A stretch of 64,000 nt of DNA from JAFIEN01 sp051859505. GTDB taxonomy: Bacteria; Pseudomonadota; Alphaproteobacteria; Rhodobacterales; Rhodobacteraceae. The position numbers and the translations under genes are program-made. Of this stretch, positions 35,823 through 44,223 are shown in pieces (position 1 is the stretch's first letter; each line of letters opens with the position of its first letter). Location of the stretch: positions 1 to 64,000 of the forward strand of contig JBHYFN010000011.1 in assembly GCA_051859505.1 (NCBI GenBank), in the 5' to 3' direction. The notes under the pieces were generated by a model. The model did not search any database. It saw nothing but the letters and a program-made list of their open reading frames with translations, and was not told where the DNA came from.

Positions 35823-36051
35823 TGAGTATGACCTTGATCAGCGCATAAGGTGTGTATGATATTCAGAAATCGACCACCCGGCCCGAACTATCAGGCCGGG
35901 ACGGTAATTCGGATTTGACGCCGAGCGCAAATTTTCTGAAGCAAGGTTTTCATACCGGATAGCTCGCACGAAGCAGAGGTATTGTCCATCCTGAAGCAGA
36001 CATTCACCGCCTTGAACGCATTGGCAGCTTCGTCCCGCAAAGCTCCCCCCC
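35823..36051. other. AT-richer spacer, no gene recognised
   Basis: This 229-base stretch between the P-loop kinase gene and the ThDP-enzyme gene continues the lower GC content of the kinase gene. It contains one hairpin, CCCGGCC ... GGCCGGG (35877-35900), with a 10-base loop. Short open frames here have no RBS or recognisable product. It may be the remnant border of the transferred segment. Confidence 0.5.
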
Positions 36052-38421
36052 TCACGCCCTCAACCGGATCGGCCGCCCCGGCGCGATGTGGCTCGCGGCC
36101 TCGACGATCGCCTCCGCGTCGATGCCGAAATGGTGGTAGAGGTCGGCGATCGTGCCCGTCTGGCCGAAATGCTCCACCCCCAGCGGCACCGTGCGGTGCC
36201 CCGCCACCGCCCCCAGCCAGGACAGCGTCGCCGGGTGGCCGTCCAGCACCGTGATCAGCGTGCAATGGGCGGGCAGCGCCTCCATCAGCCGCTCGGCATG
36301 GCTGACCGCGCCCGCATTGCCCCGCGCCCGCGCGCGGCGCGCCGCTGTCCAGCCCGCGTTCAGGCGGTCGGCCGAGGTGACGGCCAGCACGCCGATATCG
36401 CGCCGCGCGCCCATGATCCGGCCCGCGGCCTCGATCGCCTCGGGCGCCACGCAGCCCTGATAGGCGATCACCACATCCGCATTCGGCCCCGGTGCGCGCA
36501 GCCAGTAGGCCCCGTCGATCACGCCGCGCGCAAACTCCGGGTCGTCGCGGCGCAGCACCTGTTCCACCGGCCGGGTCGAGAGGCGGAGGTAGACCGAGCC
36601 CCCCGTCTCGTCCCGCAGCCAGGTGCGTTCGTCCGGGTCGCCCTCGCCGTCGCGCTGGAGGTAGTCGAAGGACCAGTCCATGATGAGCGACAGCTCGTCG
36701 AGGAAGGCCGGCTCGAAGGCCGCGATCCCGTCCTGCGCCATGCCGATCAGGGGCGAGCCGATGGATTGATGCGCGCCGCCCTCGGGTGCCAGCGTGACGC
36801 CGGAGGGCGTGCCCACGAGCAGGAAGCGAGCGTCCTGATAGCAGGCATAGTTCAGTGCATCCAGGCCACGGGCGACGAAGGGGTCATAGACCGTGCCGAC
36901 CGGGATCAGCCGTTCGCCGAACAGCGAATGCGACAGCCCCGCCGCGCCAAGAAGCAGCATCAGGTTCATCTCGGCGATGCCAAGCTCCAGATGCTGGCCC
37001 TTGGGCGAGAACATCCATTTCTGGGCCGAGGGGATCCGCTCTTCCCGGAACGTGTCCCCCCGCGCCTCGCGCGCGAAAAGGCCGCGCCGGTTGACCCAGC
37101 CGCCGAGGTTCGTGGACACCGTCACATCCGGCGACATGGTGACGATCCGGTCGGCGAGCGGGCCGCCGGAGCGGGCGATCTCGTCGAGGATCTTGCCGAA
37201 ACCCGCCTGGGTGGACAGAAGCTTGTCGGTCAGCGCAACCGGCCCCGGGGTGGGCACGGCGGGCGCGGTATAGCGGCGGGGGCCGGTCGAGAAGAAGGGG
37301 ACGCGGGCGAGGAAATCCCTCAGCGCGCCCTCGTCGGGGACGGCGGCGAAGGGGGCCCATTCCTGCCCCTGCGGCACACCCATCCGGGCGCGGAAGGCCT
37401 CCATCTGCGCGGGCGTCATGAGGCCTGCGTGATTGTCCTTGTGGCCGGCAAGCGGCGTCCCCCAACCCTTGATCGTATAGGCGAGGAAGACCGTGGGCCG
37501 GTCGTCGGTGATCCCGTCGAAGGCGGCGCAGAGCGAGGGCAGGCAATGCCCGCCAAGGTTCTCCATCAGCCGGGCGAGCTCCTCGTCGCTGCGGCTTTCG
37601 ATCAGCGCCGTCACCGCCCCCTGATCGCCGATGTCATCGAGCAGCCGCTTGCGCCAGGCAGCGCCCCCCTGGAAGGTCAGCGCCGAATAAAGCGCATTGG
37701 GGCAACGGTCGATCCAGCCGCGCAGCGCCTCGCCCCCCGCCTCAGTGAAGGCGGCCTCTTGCAGCGCGCCGTATTTCAGCCGCACCACGCGCCAGCCGAA
37801 GGCCTCGAAAATCGCCTCGATCCGCGCCCAGAGGCCTTCATGCACCACGCCGTCAAGGCTTTGGCGGTTGTAGTCGATCACCCACCAGACATTGCGCAGA
37901 TCGTGCTTCCAGCCCTCTTGCAGGGCCTCGTAGATATTGCCCTCGTCCAGTTCCGCGTCGCCGATCAGGGCAATCATCCGCCCCGTCTTGCCGCCCCAGC
38001 CGTGGCCCTGCACATAGTCCTGCACCATCGAGGCAAAGATCGGCAGCGCCGCCCCCAGCCCGACCGAGCCTGTGGAAAAATCCACGTCATCCACATCCTT
38101 GGTGCGCGAGGGATAGCTTTGCGCACCACCCCAGCCGCGAAAGTTCTGCAGTTTTTCAAGGCTCTGACGGCCCATCATGTACTGGATCGCGTGAAAGACA
38201 GGCGCGGCATGGGGCTTGACCGCGACCCTGTCCTCTGGCCGCAGCACGTGGAAATAAAGCGCCGTCAGGATCGCCGCCATCGAGGCGCTGCTGGCCTGAT
38301 GCCCGCCGACCTTCACATCCCCCTCGCCCTTGTCGCGCAGGTGGTTGGCATTGTGCACCGTCCAGGCCGACAGCCACAGCGCGCGGGCGTGGAGCACCTC
38401 GAGATGGTCCCTATCGGTCAT
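36052..38421 (-). CDS. AceE/MdeB-like ThDP-dependent 2-oxoacid dehydrogenase E1 (transketolase superfamily)
   Basis: Protein of 789 residues. The ThDP motif starts at IGDAELDEGNIYEAL and ends in VWWVIDYNRQSLDG, as in homodimeric E1 enzymes. Other AceE-like marks are GGHQASSASMAAIL, FSTGSVGLGAALPIFA and GAHQSIGSPLIGMAQ. It is shorter than E. coli AceE (887) and close in build to MdeB-type 2-oxobutyrate dehydrogenases. No lipoyl-bearing E2 or E3 gene is adjacent. It is coupled (ATGA) to a FadR-type regulator and ends an operon with an ABC transporter and an aminotransferase. The likely job is oxidation of a 2-oxo acid from imported material. Plain transketolase is less likely. Confidence 0.85.
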   Translation of the reverse strand: MTDRDHLEVLHARALWLSAWTVHNANHLRDKGEGDVKVGGHQASSASMAAILTALYFHVLRPEDRVAVKPHAAPVFHAIQYMMGRQSLEKLQNFRGWGGAQSYPSRTKDVDDVDFSTGSVGLGAALPIFASMVQDYVQGHGWGGKTGRMIALIGDAELDEGNIYEALQEGWKHDLRNVWWVIDYNRQSLDGVVHEGLWARIEAIFEAFGWRVVRLKYGALQEAAFTEAGGEALRGWIDRCPNALYSALTFQGGAAWRKRLLDDIGDQGAVTALIESRSDEELARLMENLGGHCLPSLCAAFDGITDDRPTVFLAYTIKGWGTPLAGHKDNHAGLMTPAQMEAFRARMGVPQGQEWAPFAAVPDEGALRDFLARVPFFSTGPRRYTAPAVPTPGPVALTDKLLSTQAGFGKILDEIARSGGPLADRIVTMSPDVTVSTNLGGWVNRRGLFAREARGDTFREERIPSAQKWMFSPKGQHLELGIAEMNLMLLLGAAGLSHSLFGERLIPVGTVYDPFVARGLDALNYACYQDARFLLVGTPSGVTLAPEGGAHQSIGSPLIGMAQDGIAAFEPAFLDELSLIMDWSFDYLQRDGEGDPDERTWLRDETGGSVYLRLSTRPVEQVLRRDDPEFARGVIDGAYWLRAPGPNADVVIAYQGCVAPEAIEAAGRIMGARRDIGVLAVTSADRLNAGWTAARRARARGNAGAVSHAERLMEALPAHCTLITVLDGHPATLSWLGAVAGHRTVPLGVEHFGQTGTIADLYHHFGIDAEAIVEAASHIAPGRPIRLRA

Positions 38422-39158
38422 TCCCGGCCCTCCTCGCGTGGTCCGTTGCGGATGATCTGGCGCACCTCGCCCTCGACGGAATCGAGGATCGCATGCACGG
38501 CCGCCGCCGCCCCCTCGGGATCGCCGGCCAGGATCGCGTCCGAGAGCGTGCGGTGATGCGGAAAGCTGCCCAGGCCAAAGACGTTGCGTTCAAAGGGCGA
38601 GGCGACCGAACGTTCAAGCATGTGGTCAAGCCGGACGAGAATTTCCCCGAACATCGGGTTGCCCGTCGCCTCGGCAATCGCGCCGTGAAAGGCGTGGTCG
38701 GCCTCGCGGTAAGCGCCGCCGGCGGCGATGATCGCCAGAAGCGCGTCGCACAGCCGCGCGATCTCGGCCTTCTGGGCGGGGCTGGCGCGCTCGGCCGCCT
38801 TGCGGGCGACATCGGTCTCGACGGTCCGGCGCACTTCCAGCAGCCGCAGGATCGACAGCCCCTCAAGCTGCACCATCACCGGGGCCGCACCCCGCGCCGA
38901 GACGACCGGCGCCGACAGATAGGTGCCGTCGCCGCGCCGGCGGCGGATGATGCCCATACCCTCCCACCGGTTCAGCGCCTCGCGCATGGTCGACCGGCCC
39001 ACGCCAAGCTGCGCGGCAAGCTGCACCTCGGGCGGCAGTCGATCCCCGATGCTCAGGCCAGCGCGTTCGATCATCTCGGCCAGGGCCTCGAGCACCGCCA
39101 CGCCGCGCAGGCCGTCTTCGCGGGCCTCCAGGTATTTCAGGGTCTGATCAGTCGCCAT
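38418..39158 (-). CDS. FadR-subfamily GntR regulator
   Basis: Protein of 246 residues. The N-terminal winged helix (about 20-75) carries AGLSIGDRLPPEVQLAAQLG and VGRSTMREALNRWEGMGII. The C-terminal all-helical FCD domain includes LLEVRRTVETDVARKAAERA, ADHAFHGAIAEATGNPMF and the metal-site His residues in SFPHHRTLSDAILAGD. Such FCD proteins bind carboxylates and repress neighbouring genes. It lies inside the operon it probably controls and is coupled to the ThDP-enzyme gene. GTCTGAC-type sites upstream of the transporter are candidate operators. Confidence 0.93.
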   Translation of the reverse strand: MATDQTLKYLEAREDGLRGVAVLEALAEMIERAGLSIGDRLPPEVQLAAQLGVGRSTMREALNRWEGMGIIRRRRGDGTYLSAPVVSARGAAPVMVQLEGLSILRLLEVRRTVETDVARKAAERASPAQKAEIARLCDALLAIIAAGGAYREADHAFHGAIAEATGNPMFGEILVRLDHMLERSVASPFERNVFGLGSFPHHRTLSDAILAGDPEGAAAAVHAILDSVEGEVRQIIRNGPREEGRE

Positions 39159-39173
39159 ATTCGCCTCCGGCCT

Positions 39174-39189
39174 CTGACCCATAGGTCAG
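39174..39189. promoter_or_regulatory. Small inverted repeat CTGACC-CATA-GGTCAG before fadR-type gene
   Basis: Six-base arms with a 4-base loop, lying over the stop codon of the aminotransferase gene and just upstream of the regulator's start. It resembles half-sites of GntR operators but could equally be a weak intercistronic hairpin. Confidence 0.35.
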
Positions 39190-40376
39190 GCGGCATCGCT
39201 CAGCGTCAAGAGGGTCGTCAGCGCCTCGACCAGAAGATCCATCTCGGCCCGCGTGTTGTAGCCCTGAACCGAAAGGCGGACGATGGTGTGATCCTTCCAG
39301 TCGAAACAGGGGATCTCGATCCGCCAGCGCTCCATCAGCGCCTCTTGCAAGGCCTTCGGATCGGTCCGGGGGACGGGCATCGAGACCATCTGCGGCGCGC
39401 AGAAGGCGGTGCCTGAAAACGGCGCAAGCCCGGTGCGCCGCGCCAGCCGGGCGGCCGTTTCCTGCGCGAGGTCGCGGCACCGGGCGGCCACGCCCGTCCA
39501 GCCCTGCTGCTCGCGAAAGCGGATCGCGTCGGGCACGGTCAGCCAGGCGGCGGGATCGCGGGTGCCCTGCATCTCGATACTGTCGATGAAGGGGGTGTTG
39601 CCGAAAACGCCCGAGGCACCCGGTTCGTGCAGATCCTCGGTCCAGCCGTGGGAAATCACCAGCGGGTTGATCGTCTTCTGCAGATCGCGCCGCACATGCA
39701 GGAAGGCCGCCCCCTTGGGCGACATCAGCCATTTGTGGCAATTGCCGGAATAGAAATCCGCGTCCAGCGCGGTCAGGTCCAGCGGGATATGGCCGGGCAC
39801 ATGCGCCCCGTCGATCACGCTCAGGATGCCGCGGGCCCGCGCCTCCTTCACCGCGCGTTCGATGGGAAAGACAAGCGCGGTGGCCGAGGTGATGTGGCTG
39901 AGGAACAGAACCTTGGTCCGATCCGTCATCGCGCCAATGACGGCCTCGGTGAACCCGGCCTCGTCGGTCAGCGGCAGCGGCACGGTCACGGGCACCACCT
40001 TCGCGCCCGAGCGCCGCGCGACATAGGCCCAGGTCTTTTCCAGCGCCGCATATTCGTGATCCGTCGTCAGGATCTCGTCCCCCGGCGAGAGGGCGAGCGA
40101 CTGCGCCACGATGTTCAGGCCCACGGTCGCATTCATCACGCCCACCAGATCGTCGGGATCGGCGTTCAGGAACCCCCCCAGCGCCACCCGCGCATCCCGC
40201 ATCCAGGCGCTGTAGCCGCGCACCGGATCGAGGAAGGCGACGGGCTGGCGCTCCAGCTTCAGCTGCCAGTCCTGATAGGCCTGAAACACCGGCTTCGGGC
40301 AGGCCCCGAAAGAGCCGTGGTTGAGAAAGACCACCTCGGGATCAAGATGGAAGAGGGAGGCGAGATTGTCGTCCAT
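39186..40376 (-). CDS. Class V aminotransferase (isopenicillin-N-epimerase-like)
   Basis: PLP enzyme of 396 residues. The N terminus (LFHLDPEVVFLNHGSFGACP) and HGSFG pattern are those of the isopenicillin-N-epimerase-like group. PLP-site landmarks are VIDGAHVPGHIPLDL and FYSGNCHKWLMSPKGAAFL with the Schiff-base lysine. Reaction unknown; relatives act on amino acids as epimerases, desulfurases or aminotransferases. It is placed six bases after the last permease gene and 27 before the regulator, so it very probably acts on the imported substrate. Confidence 0.9.
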   Translation of the reverse strand: MDDNLASLFHLDPEVVFLNHGSFGACPKPVFQAYQDWQLKLERQPVAFLDPVRGYSAWMRDARVALGGFLNADPDDLVGVMNATVGLNIVAQSLALSPGDEILTTDHEYAALEKTWAYVARRSGAKVVPVTVPLPLTDEAGFTEAVIGAMTDRTKVLFLSHITSATALVFPIERAVKEARARGILSVIDGAHVPGHIPLDLTALDADFYSGNCHKWLMSPKGAAFLHVRRDLQKTINPLVISHGWTEDLHEPGASGVFGNTPFIDSIEMQGTRDPAAWLTVPDAIRFREQQGWTGVAARCRDLAQETAARLARRTGLAPFSGTAFCAPQMVSMPVPRTDPKALQEALMERWRIEIPCFDWKDHTIVRLSVQGYNTRAEMDLLVEALTTLLTLSDAA

Positions 40377-40382
40377 GATGCC

Positions 40383-41285
40383 TCAGCTCCCTTTCAGGGT
40401 CGGGTCCAGCGCATCGCGCAATCCATCGCCGAACAGCGTCGTGGCCAGAACCGTGATGGCCAGCGCGGCGGTTGGGAAAACGGCCATGTGCCAGTAGAAA
40501 TACATGAAATTCATGCCGGTATTGATCATCTGCCCCCAGCTGGGCGTGGGCGGCATGACGCCGATCCCAAGGAAGGACAAGGACGCCTCAAGCATCATCG
40601 CCAGCGGGATCGCCAGCACGAAACCCACGATGATGGGCGAAACCGCGTTGGGGATCAGGTGCTTGCGGATGATATAGCCGGGGCTGGCGCCAAGCGCCTG
40701 GGCCGCGCGGACGAATTCCTTTTCCTTGTAGGCCTTGACCTGCGCCCGCACCAGAAGACAGACCTGCACCCAGCCGAACAGCCCCGCGATCACCACGATG
40801 GTCAGGAAGCCGCCCCGCGTGACGGCGGCCAGAAGCATCGCGGCCAGAAGCGGCGGGACGACGGAAAAGATCTCGATGATGCGCATGACGACCCAATCCG
40901 TCTTGCCGCCGTAATAGCCCGCCAGCGCCCCCAGCGGGATGCCGATCAGGATCGAACAGAAGGCCGCCGCAAAGCCGATGGTCAGCGACACCCGCGCGCC
41001 ATAGACGATGCGGGTAAAGAAATCGCGTCCCAGATCGTCGACCCCGAACCAGAACTCGGCCGAAGGGGGCGCAAGCGCCTGGGTCAGAAAGGCCTGCTGG
41101 TTCGGCCCGGTCTTGGTGACAAGCGGCGCGAAGATCGCCAGAAGGATCAGCACGCCCAGCACCACCCCCCCCGCCACGGCGGCCTTGTTGGCCGAAAACC
41201 GCTTCCAGGCGAACCACATCGGGCTGCGCTGCCGCCCCTTGGGCGGGGCCGCGGGCGGGGCAAGGTCGGTTGCGGTCAGGCTCAT
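40383..41285 (-). CDS. Peptide/nickel-type ABC transporter permease, DppC-like
   Basis: Inner-membrane permease of 300 residues with an N-terminal cytoplasmic tail (OppC_N type) and six helices. Typical motifs are PNQQAFLTQALAPPSAEFWF and GVDDLGRDFFTRIVYGARVS near the start, and the EAA loop EFVRAAQALGASPGYIIRKH. The start at 41285 overlaps the stop of the other permease gene (ATGA). Upstream in-frame sequence is shadow of that gene. Confidence 0.93.
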   Translation of the reverse strand: MSLTATDLAPPAAPPKGRQRSPMWFAWKRFSANKAAVAGGVVLGVLILLAIFAPLVTKTGPNQQAFLTQALAPPSAEFWFGVDDLGRDFFTRIVYGARVSLTIGFAAAFCSILIGIPLGALAGYYGGKTDWVVMRIIEIFSVVPPLLAAMLLAAVTRGGFLTIVVIAGLFGWVQVCLLVRAQVKAYKEKEFVRAAQALGASPGYIIRKHLIPNAVSPIIVGFVLAIPLAMMLEASLSFLGIGVMPPTPSWGQMINTGMNFMYFYWHMAVFPTAALAITVLATTLFGDGLRDALDPTLKGS

Positions 41286-42214
41286 TGCTTGCGCCCTCCG
41301 TTGCGGATGCGGGGGTTGAGGGCCGCGTAGAGGATATCGGAGATGATATAGGCCACGCAGAACAGAAGCGTCAGGATCAGCATGAGCGCCATCTCGGTCG
41401 GATAGTCGCGGGTGCGGATCGACGAGACGAAATAGGATCCCAGCCCCGGCACCCGGAACATCGCCTCGACGAAGATCGACCCGGTCGCCGTGCCGATGAA
41501 CATCGGCAGGAACACCGTCACCATCGGGATCGCCGAATTGCGCAGGACATGGGTATAGACGATCCGCCCCTCGGACAGGCCCTTGGCGCGCAGCACGGTG
41601 ACGAAGGGCTTGTTGAGCGTGTCGAGCATGGCCGAGCGGGTGTAGCGGGCATAGGTCGCGAGCGGAATCGTCGCATAGGCGGCGATCGGCAGCACCCATT
41701 TATGCGGCTCGGGCCAGCCGCTGGACGGGAACCAGCCCAGCCAGACGGCAAAGACGAGGATCAGGATCATCGAGGTGACGAAGACCGGGATCGTCAGGCC
41801 CAAGGTCGCCACGGCCGAGGCGAGGTAGTCGATCCATGTGTTGCGGTTGAGCGCGGCCGCGATCCCCAGCAGGATGCCCAGCGGCGCCCCGATCAGCACG
41901 CCGAGGCCGCCCAGCACAAGGCTCGGGATCCAGGCCTGCGACAGAAGCGACATGACGGTTTCGCCCGGCGCCTGGAACGGCACCCCGAAATCGCCTTGAA
42001 GAACGCCGCCCATATATTTGAAATACTGCACATAAAGCGGCTGATCGAGGCCGTATTGCGCCATCATCCTTTCGCGCACCGCGGGCGGCAGCGGCATCTC
42101 GCCGCCGTCGAAGGGCCCGCCGGGGATCGAATGCATCATCAGGAAGATGATGACCGAGACGATGAAAAAGGTCGCGGCGACCGAGATCAGCCGCTGCAGG
42201 ATGAAGCCGGTCAT
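41282..42214 (-). CDS. Peptide/nickel-type ABC transporter permease, DppB-like
   Basis: Permease of 310 residues with six helices. The N-terminal helix region FILQRLISVAATFFIVSVII is typical of DppB/OppB, as is GDFGVPF. The EAA loop appears around VLRAKGLSEGRIVYTHVLRN. It is coupled by ATGA overlaps to both the ATPase gene before it and the second permease after it. Confidence 0.93.
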   Translation of the reverse strand: MTGFILQRLISVAATFFIVSVIIFLMMHSIPGGPFDGGEMPLPPAVRERMMAQYGLDQPLYVQYFKYMGGVLQGDFGVPFQAPGETVMSLLSQAWIPSLVLGGLGVLIGAPLGILLGIAAALNRNTWIDYLASAVATLGLTIPVFVTSMILILVFAVWLGWFPSSGWPEPHKWVLPIAAYATIPLATYARYTRSAMLDTLNKPFVTVLRAKGLSEGRIVYTHVLRNSAIPMVTVFLPMFIGTATGSIFVEAMFRVPGLGSYFVSSIRTRDYPTEMALMLILTLLFCVAYIISDILYAALNPRIRNGGRKQ

Positions 42215-43155
42215 GTCAGGATCGCCTCCAGCAGATGGCCCGGCGCAACCTCGACCAGGCGGGGCACGGGCTGCGGGGCCAGCCCCAGATCGGCGGCCGA
42301 CAGGCGCGGGGTCGCCGCCTCAAGCTCGGCCCGCGTGCGGAAGGTGCGATGCCGCCGCTCGCGCGGATGGGCGGCGGGGATCGCGTCGAGCAGCGAGACG
42401 GTATAGGGATGGCGCGGATCGGCGAAGATCGCCTCGGTCGGCGCCTGTTCCACGATCCGCCCGTTGAACATCACCGCGACCGTATCGGTCAGCGAACGCA
42501 CGACCGACAGGTCATGGCTGATGAACAGGATCGACAGGCCCATTTCGGCCTGCAAGTCCTGCAAAAGGTTGATGATCTGCGCCTTGACCGAGACATCCAG
42601 CGCCGAGGTCGGCTCATCCGCGATCAGGACCTGCGGCTTGAGGATCAGGGCCCGCGCAATCGCCACCCGCTGCCGTTGCCCTCCCGAAAGCTCATGGGGA
42701 TAGCGGTTGCCGTAACTGCGGTGCAGGCCCACCCTTTCGAGCCAGTCCAGCGCCTGCACCTCACGCTCGCGCGCCGATCCCATCCCATGGATTTCAAGCG
42801 GTTGCGCGACGATCCTGGCAAGGGTGAACATCGGGTCCAGCGCCGAATAGCTGTCCTGGAACACCACCTGCATCTTGCGCCGATGGGGTTTCAGCGCTGC
42901 CGCCGGCAGGCGGGTGATATCGGTGCCGTCCAGCAGGATCTGCCCGCCCGACGGCTCGGTCAGGCGCAGGGCGACCATGCCGGTCGTGGTCTTGCCCGAC
43001 CCGCTTTCGCCCACCAGCCCGACGATGGCATTCTTCGGCACCACCAGATCGACCGCGCGCACCGCCTGAAGCTTTTGCGGCGGCTTGAACCAGCCCCCGC
43101 CCGGCAGCGAAAACTCCTTGCTCAGCCCCCGCAGTTCCAGCGCCGCGACCGTCAT
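42211..43155 (-). CDS. Peptide-type ABC transporter ATPase, DppF-like
   Basis: ATPase of 314 residues. Walker A is [16 protein letters not shown], the signature is HELSGGQRQRVAIARAL, and Walker B LIADEPTSALDVSVKAQ. A C-terminal oligopeptide-transporter extension starts around HPYTVSLLDAIPAAHPRERR. The start at 43155 overlaps the stop of the partner ATPase gene (ATGA). Confidence 0.94.
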   Translation of the reverse strand: MTVAALELRGLSKEFSLPGGGWFKPPQKLQAVRAVDLVVPKNAIVGLVGESGSGKTTTGMVALRLTEPSGGQILLDGTDITRLPAAALKPHRRKMQVVFQDSYSALDPMFTLARIVAQPLEIHGMGSAREREVQALDWLERVGLHRSYGNRYPHELSGGQRQRVAIARALILKPQVLIADEPTSALDVSVKAQIINLLQDLQAEMGLSILFISHDLSVVRSLTDTVAVMFNGRIVEQAPTEAIFADPRHPYTVSLLDAIPAAHPRERRHRTFRTRAELEAATPRLSAADLGLAPQPVPRLVEVAPGHLLEAILT

Positions 43156-44111
43156 GTCAGCCTCCAGCAGGCGGCGCGCGCGCCGGGGCCGGTCTGTATC
43201 ACCGGCGGCATCTCGGCGGCGCACCGCGCATCGGCTTGGGTGCAGCGGGGATGGAACGGGCAGCCTGCGGGCGGGTTCGAGGGATCGGGCGAGCCTCCGG
43301 GGATCTCGACCAGCCGCTTGCCCGGCGCAAGACCGGGCATCGAGGCCATCAGCGCCGCCGTGTAAGGATGCTTCGGCCCGTCGAAGATCGCTTCGACCGG
43401 CGCCTCTTCCATGACGCGTCCGCCATACATGACGACAACGCGGTCCACCGTCTCGGCGATCACGCCAAGGTCATGGGTGATCATCACCAGGCCCATGCCA
43501 AGTTCGGCCTGCAATTCCTTGATAAGCTGCAATATCTGCGCCTGAACCGTTACATCCAACGCGGTCGTGGGTTCATCGGCGAACAGCACCCGCGGCTGGC
43601 AGGACAGCGCCATCGCGATCATCGCGCGCTGCAGCATGCCGCCCGAAAGCTGGTGCGGATAGCTGTCGGCCACGGCGGCCGGGTTGCGGATCTCGACCCT
43701 TGCAAGAAGCGCCTCGGCCTCGGCCCGTGCTTGCCCCTTGGTCACGTCGCGATGGGCGCGGATCGTCTCGCCAATCTGGTAGCCGATGGTGAAGACGGGG
43801 TCGAAGGCGGTCATCGGATCCTGGAACACCATCGCCGCGATCCGGCCCCGCAGGCTGGCCAGCTTGCGCTTGTCGGCGGCCAGCATGTCGGTGCCGTCAA
43901 CGTTCAGGCGGGTCGCCGTGATCCGGGCGGGCGGCTGGCGCAACAGGCGCAGCGCCGCCATGCAGGTGACGGATTTGCCCGAACCGCTTTCCCCCACGAT
44001 GCCAAGGCTTTCGCCGGCATCGACATGGAACGAGGCCCCGCGCACCGCCTGCACCACGCCATCGGCCTGCGGAAAACTCACCTCGAGGTCGGAGATCTCG
44101 ACCAGATGCAT
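43152..44111 (-). CDS. Peptide-type ABC transporter ATPase, DppD-like
   Basis: ATPase of 319 residues. Walker A is [20 protein letters not shown], the signature is [17 protein letters not shown], and Walker [18 protein letters not shown]. The C-terminal Cys-containing loop ([15 protein letters not shown]) is that of DppD/OppD proteins, which can carry an iron-sulphur cluster. It lies 112 bases after the binding-protein gene, with a UUCG hairpin in between. Confidence 0.94.
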   Translation of the reverse strand: MHLVEISDLEVSFPQADGVVQAVRGASFHVDAGESLGIVGESGSGKSVTCMAALRLLRQPPARITATRLNVDGTDMLAADKRKLASLRGRIAAMVFQDPMTAFDPVFTIGYQIGETIRAHRDVTKGQARAEAEALLARVEIRNPAAVADSYPHQLSGGMLQRAMIAMALSCQPRVLFADEPTTALDVTVQAQILQLIKELQAELGMGLVMITHDLGVIAETVDRVVVMYGGRVMEEAPVEAIFDGPKHPYTAALMASMPGLAPGKRLVEIPGGSPDPSNPPAGCPFHPRCTQADARCAAEMPPVIQTGPGARAACWRLT

Positions 44112-44182
44112 CGTGCCTGCGCCTGTGATTTTCGGGAAAGGTGCCCCGATCCGCTGCAAGGCGCAACAGGCCGGGGCAAGTT

Positions 44183-44204
44183 GCCCGCCCCCGAAGGGAC
44201 AGGC
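44183..44204 (-). terminator. UUCG-loop hairpin between binding-protein and ATPase genes
   Basis: On the minus strand GCCTGTCCC, loop TTCG, GGGGCGGGC, a nine-pair stem with two G-U pairs capped by an extra-stable UUCG loop, beginning 20 bases after the binding-protein stop. There is no U-tract. Such intercistronic hairpins often protect the binding-protein mRNA and lower downstream expression. This role is inferred. Confidence 0.55.
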
Positions 44205-44223
44205 AGGGAGAACCCCCTAAGGG

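Noticed and set aside
35891..36265. 124-codon minus-strand open frame at the end of the ThDP-enzyme gene
   Set aside because: Mostly the same strand's alternate frame of the ThDP-enzyme gene, with no RBS or recognisable product.
36052..38421. Plain transketolase of the pentose phosphate pathway
   Set aside because: At 789 residues it is longer than transketolase (about 660-670), and its motifs match AceE/MdeB-type E1 better.
40383..41699. N-terminal extension of the DppC-like permease by 138 codons
   Set aside because: The extra part is an out-of-frame shadow of the DppB-like gene; the coupled ATG at 41285 gives normal length.
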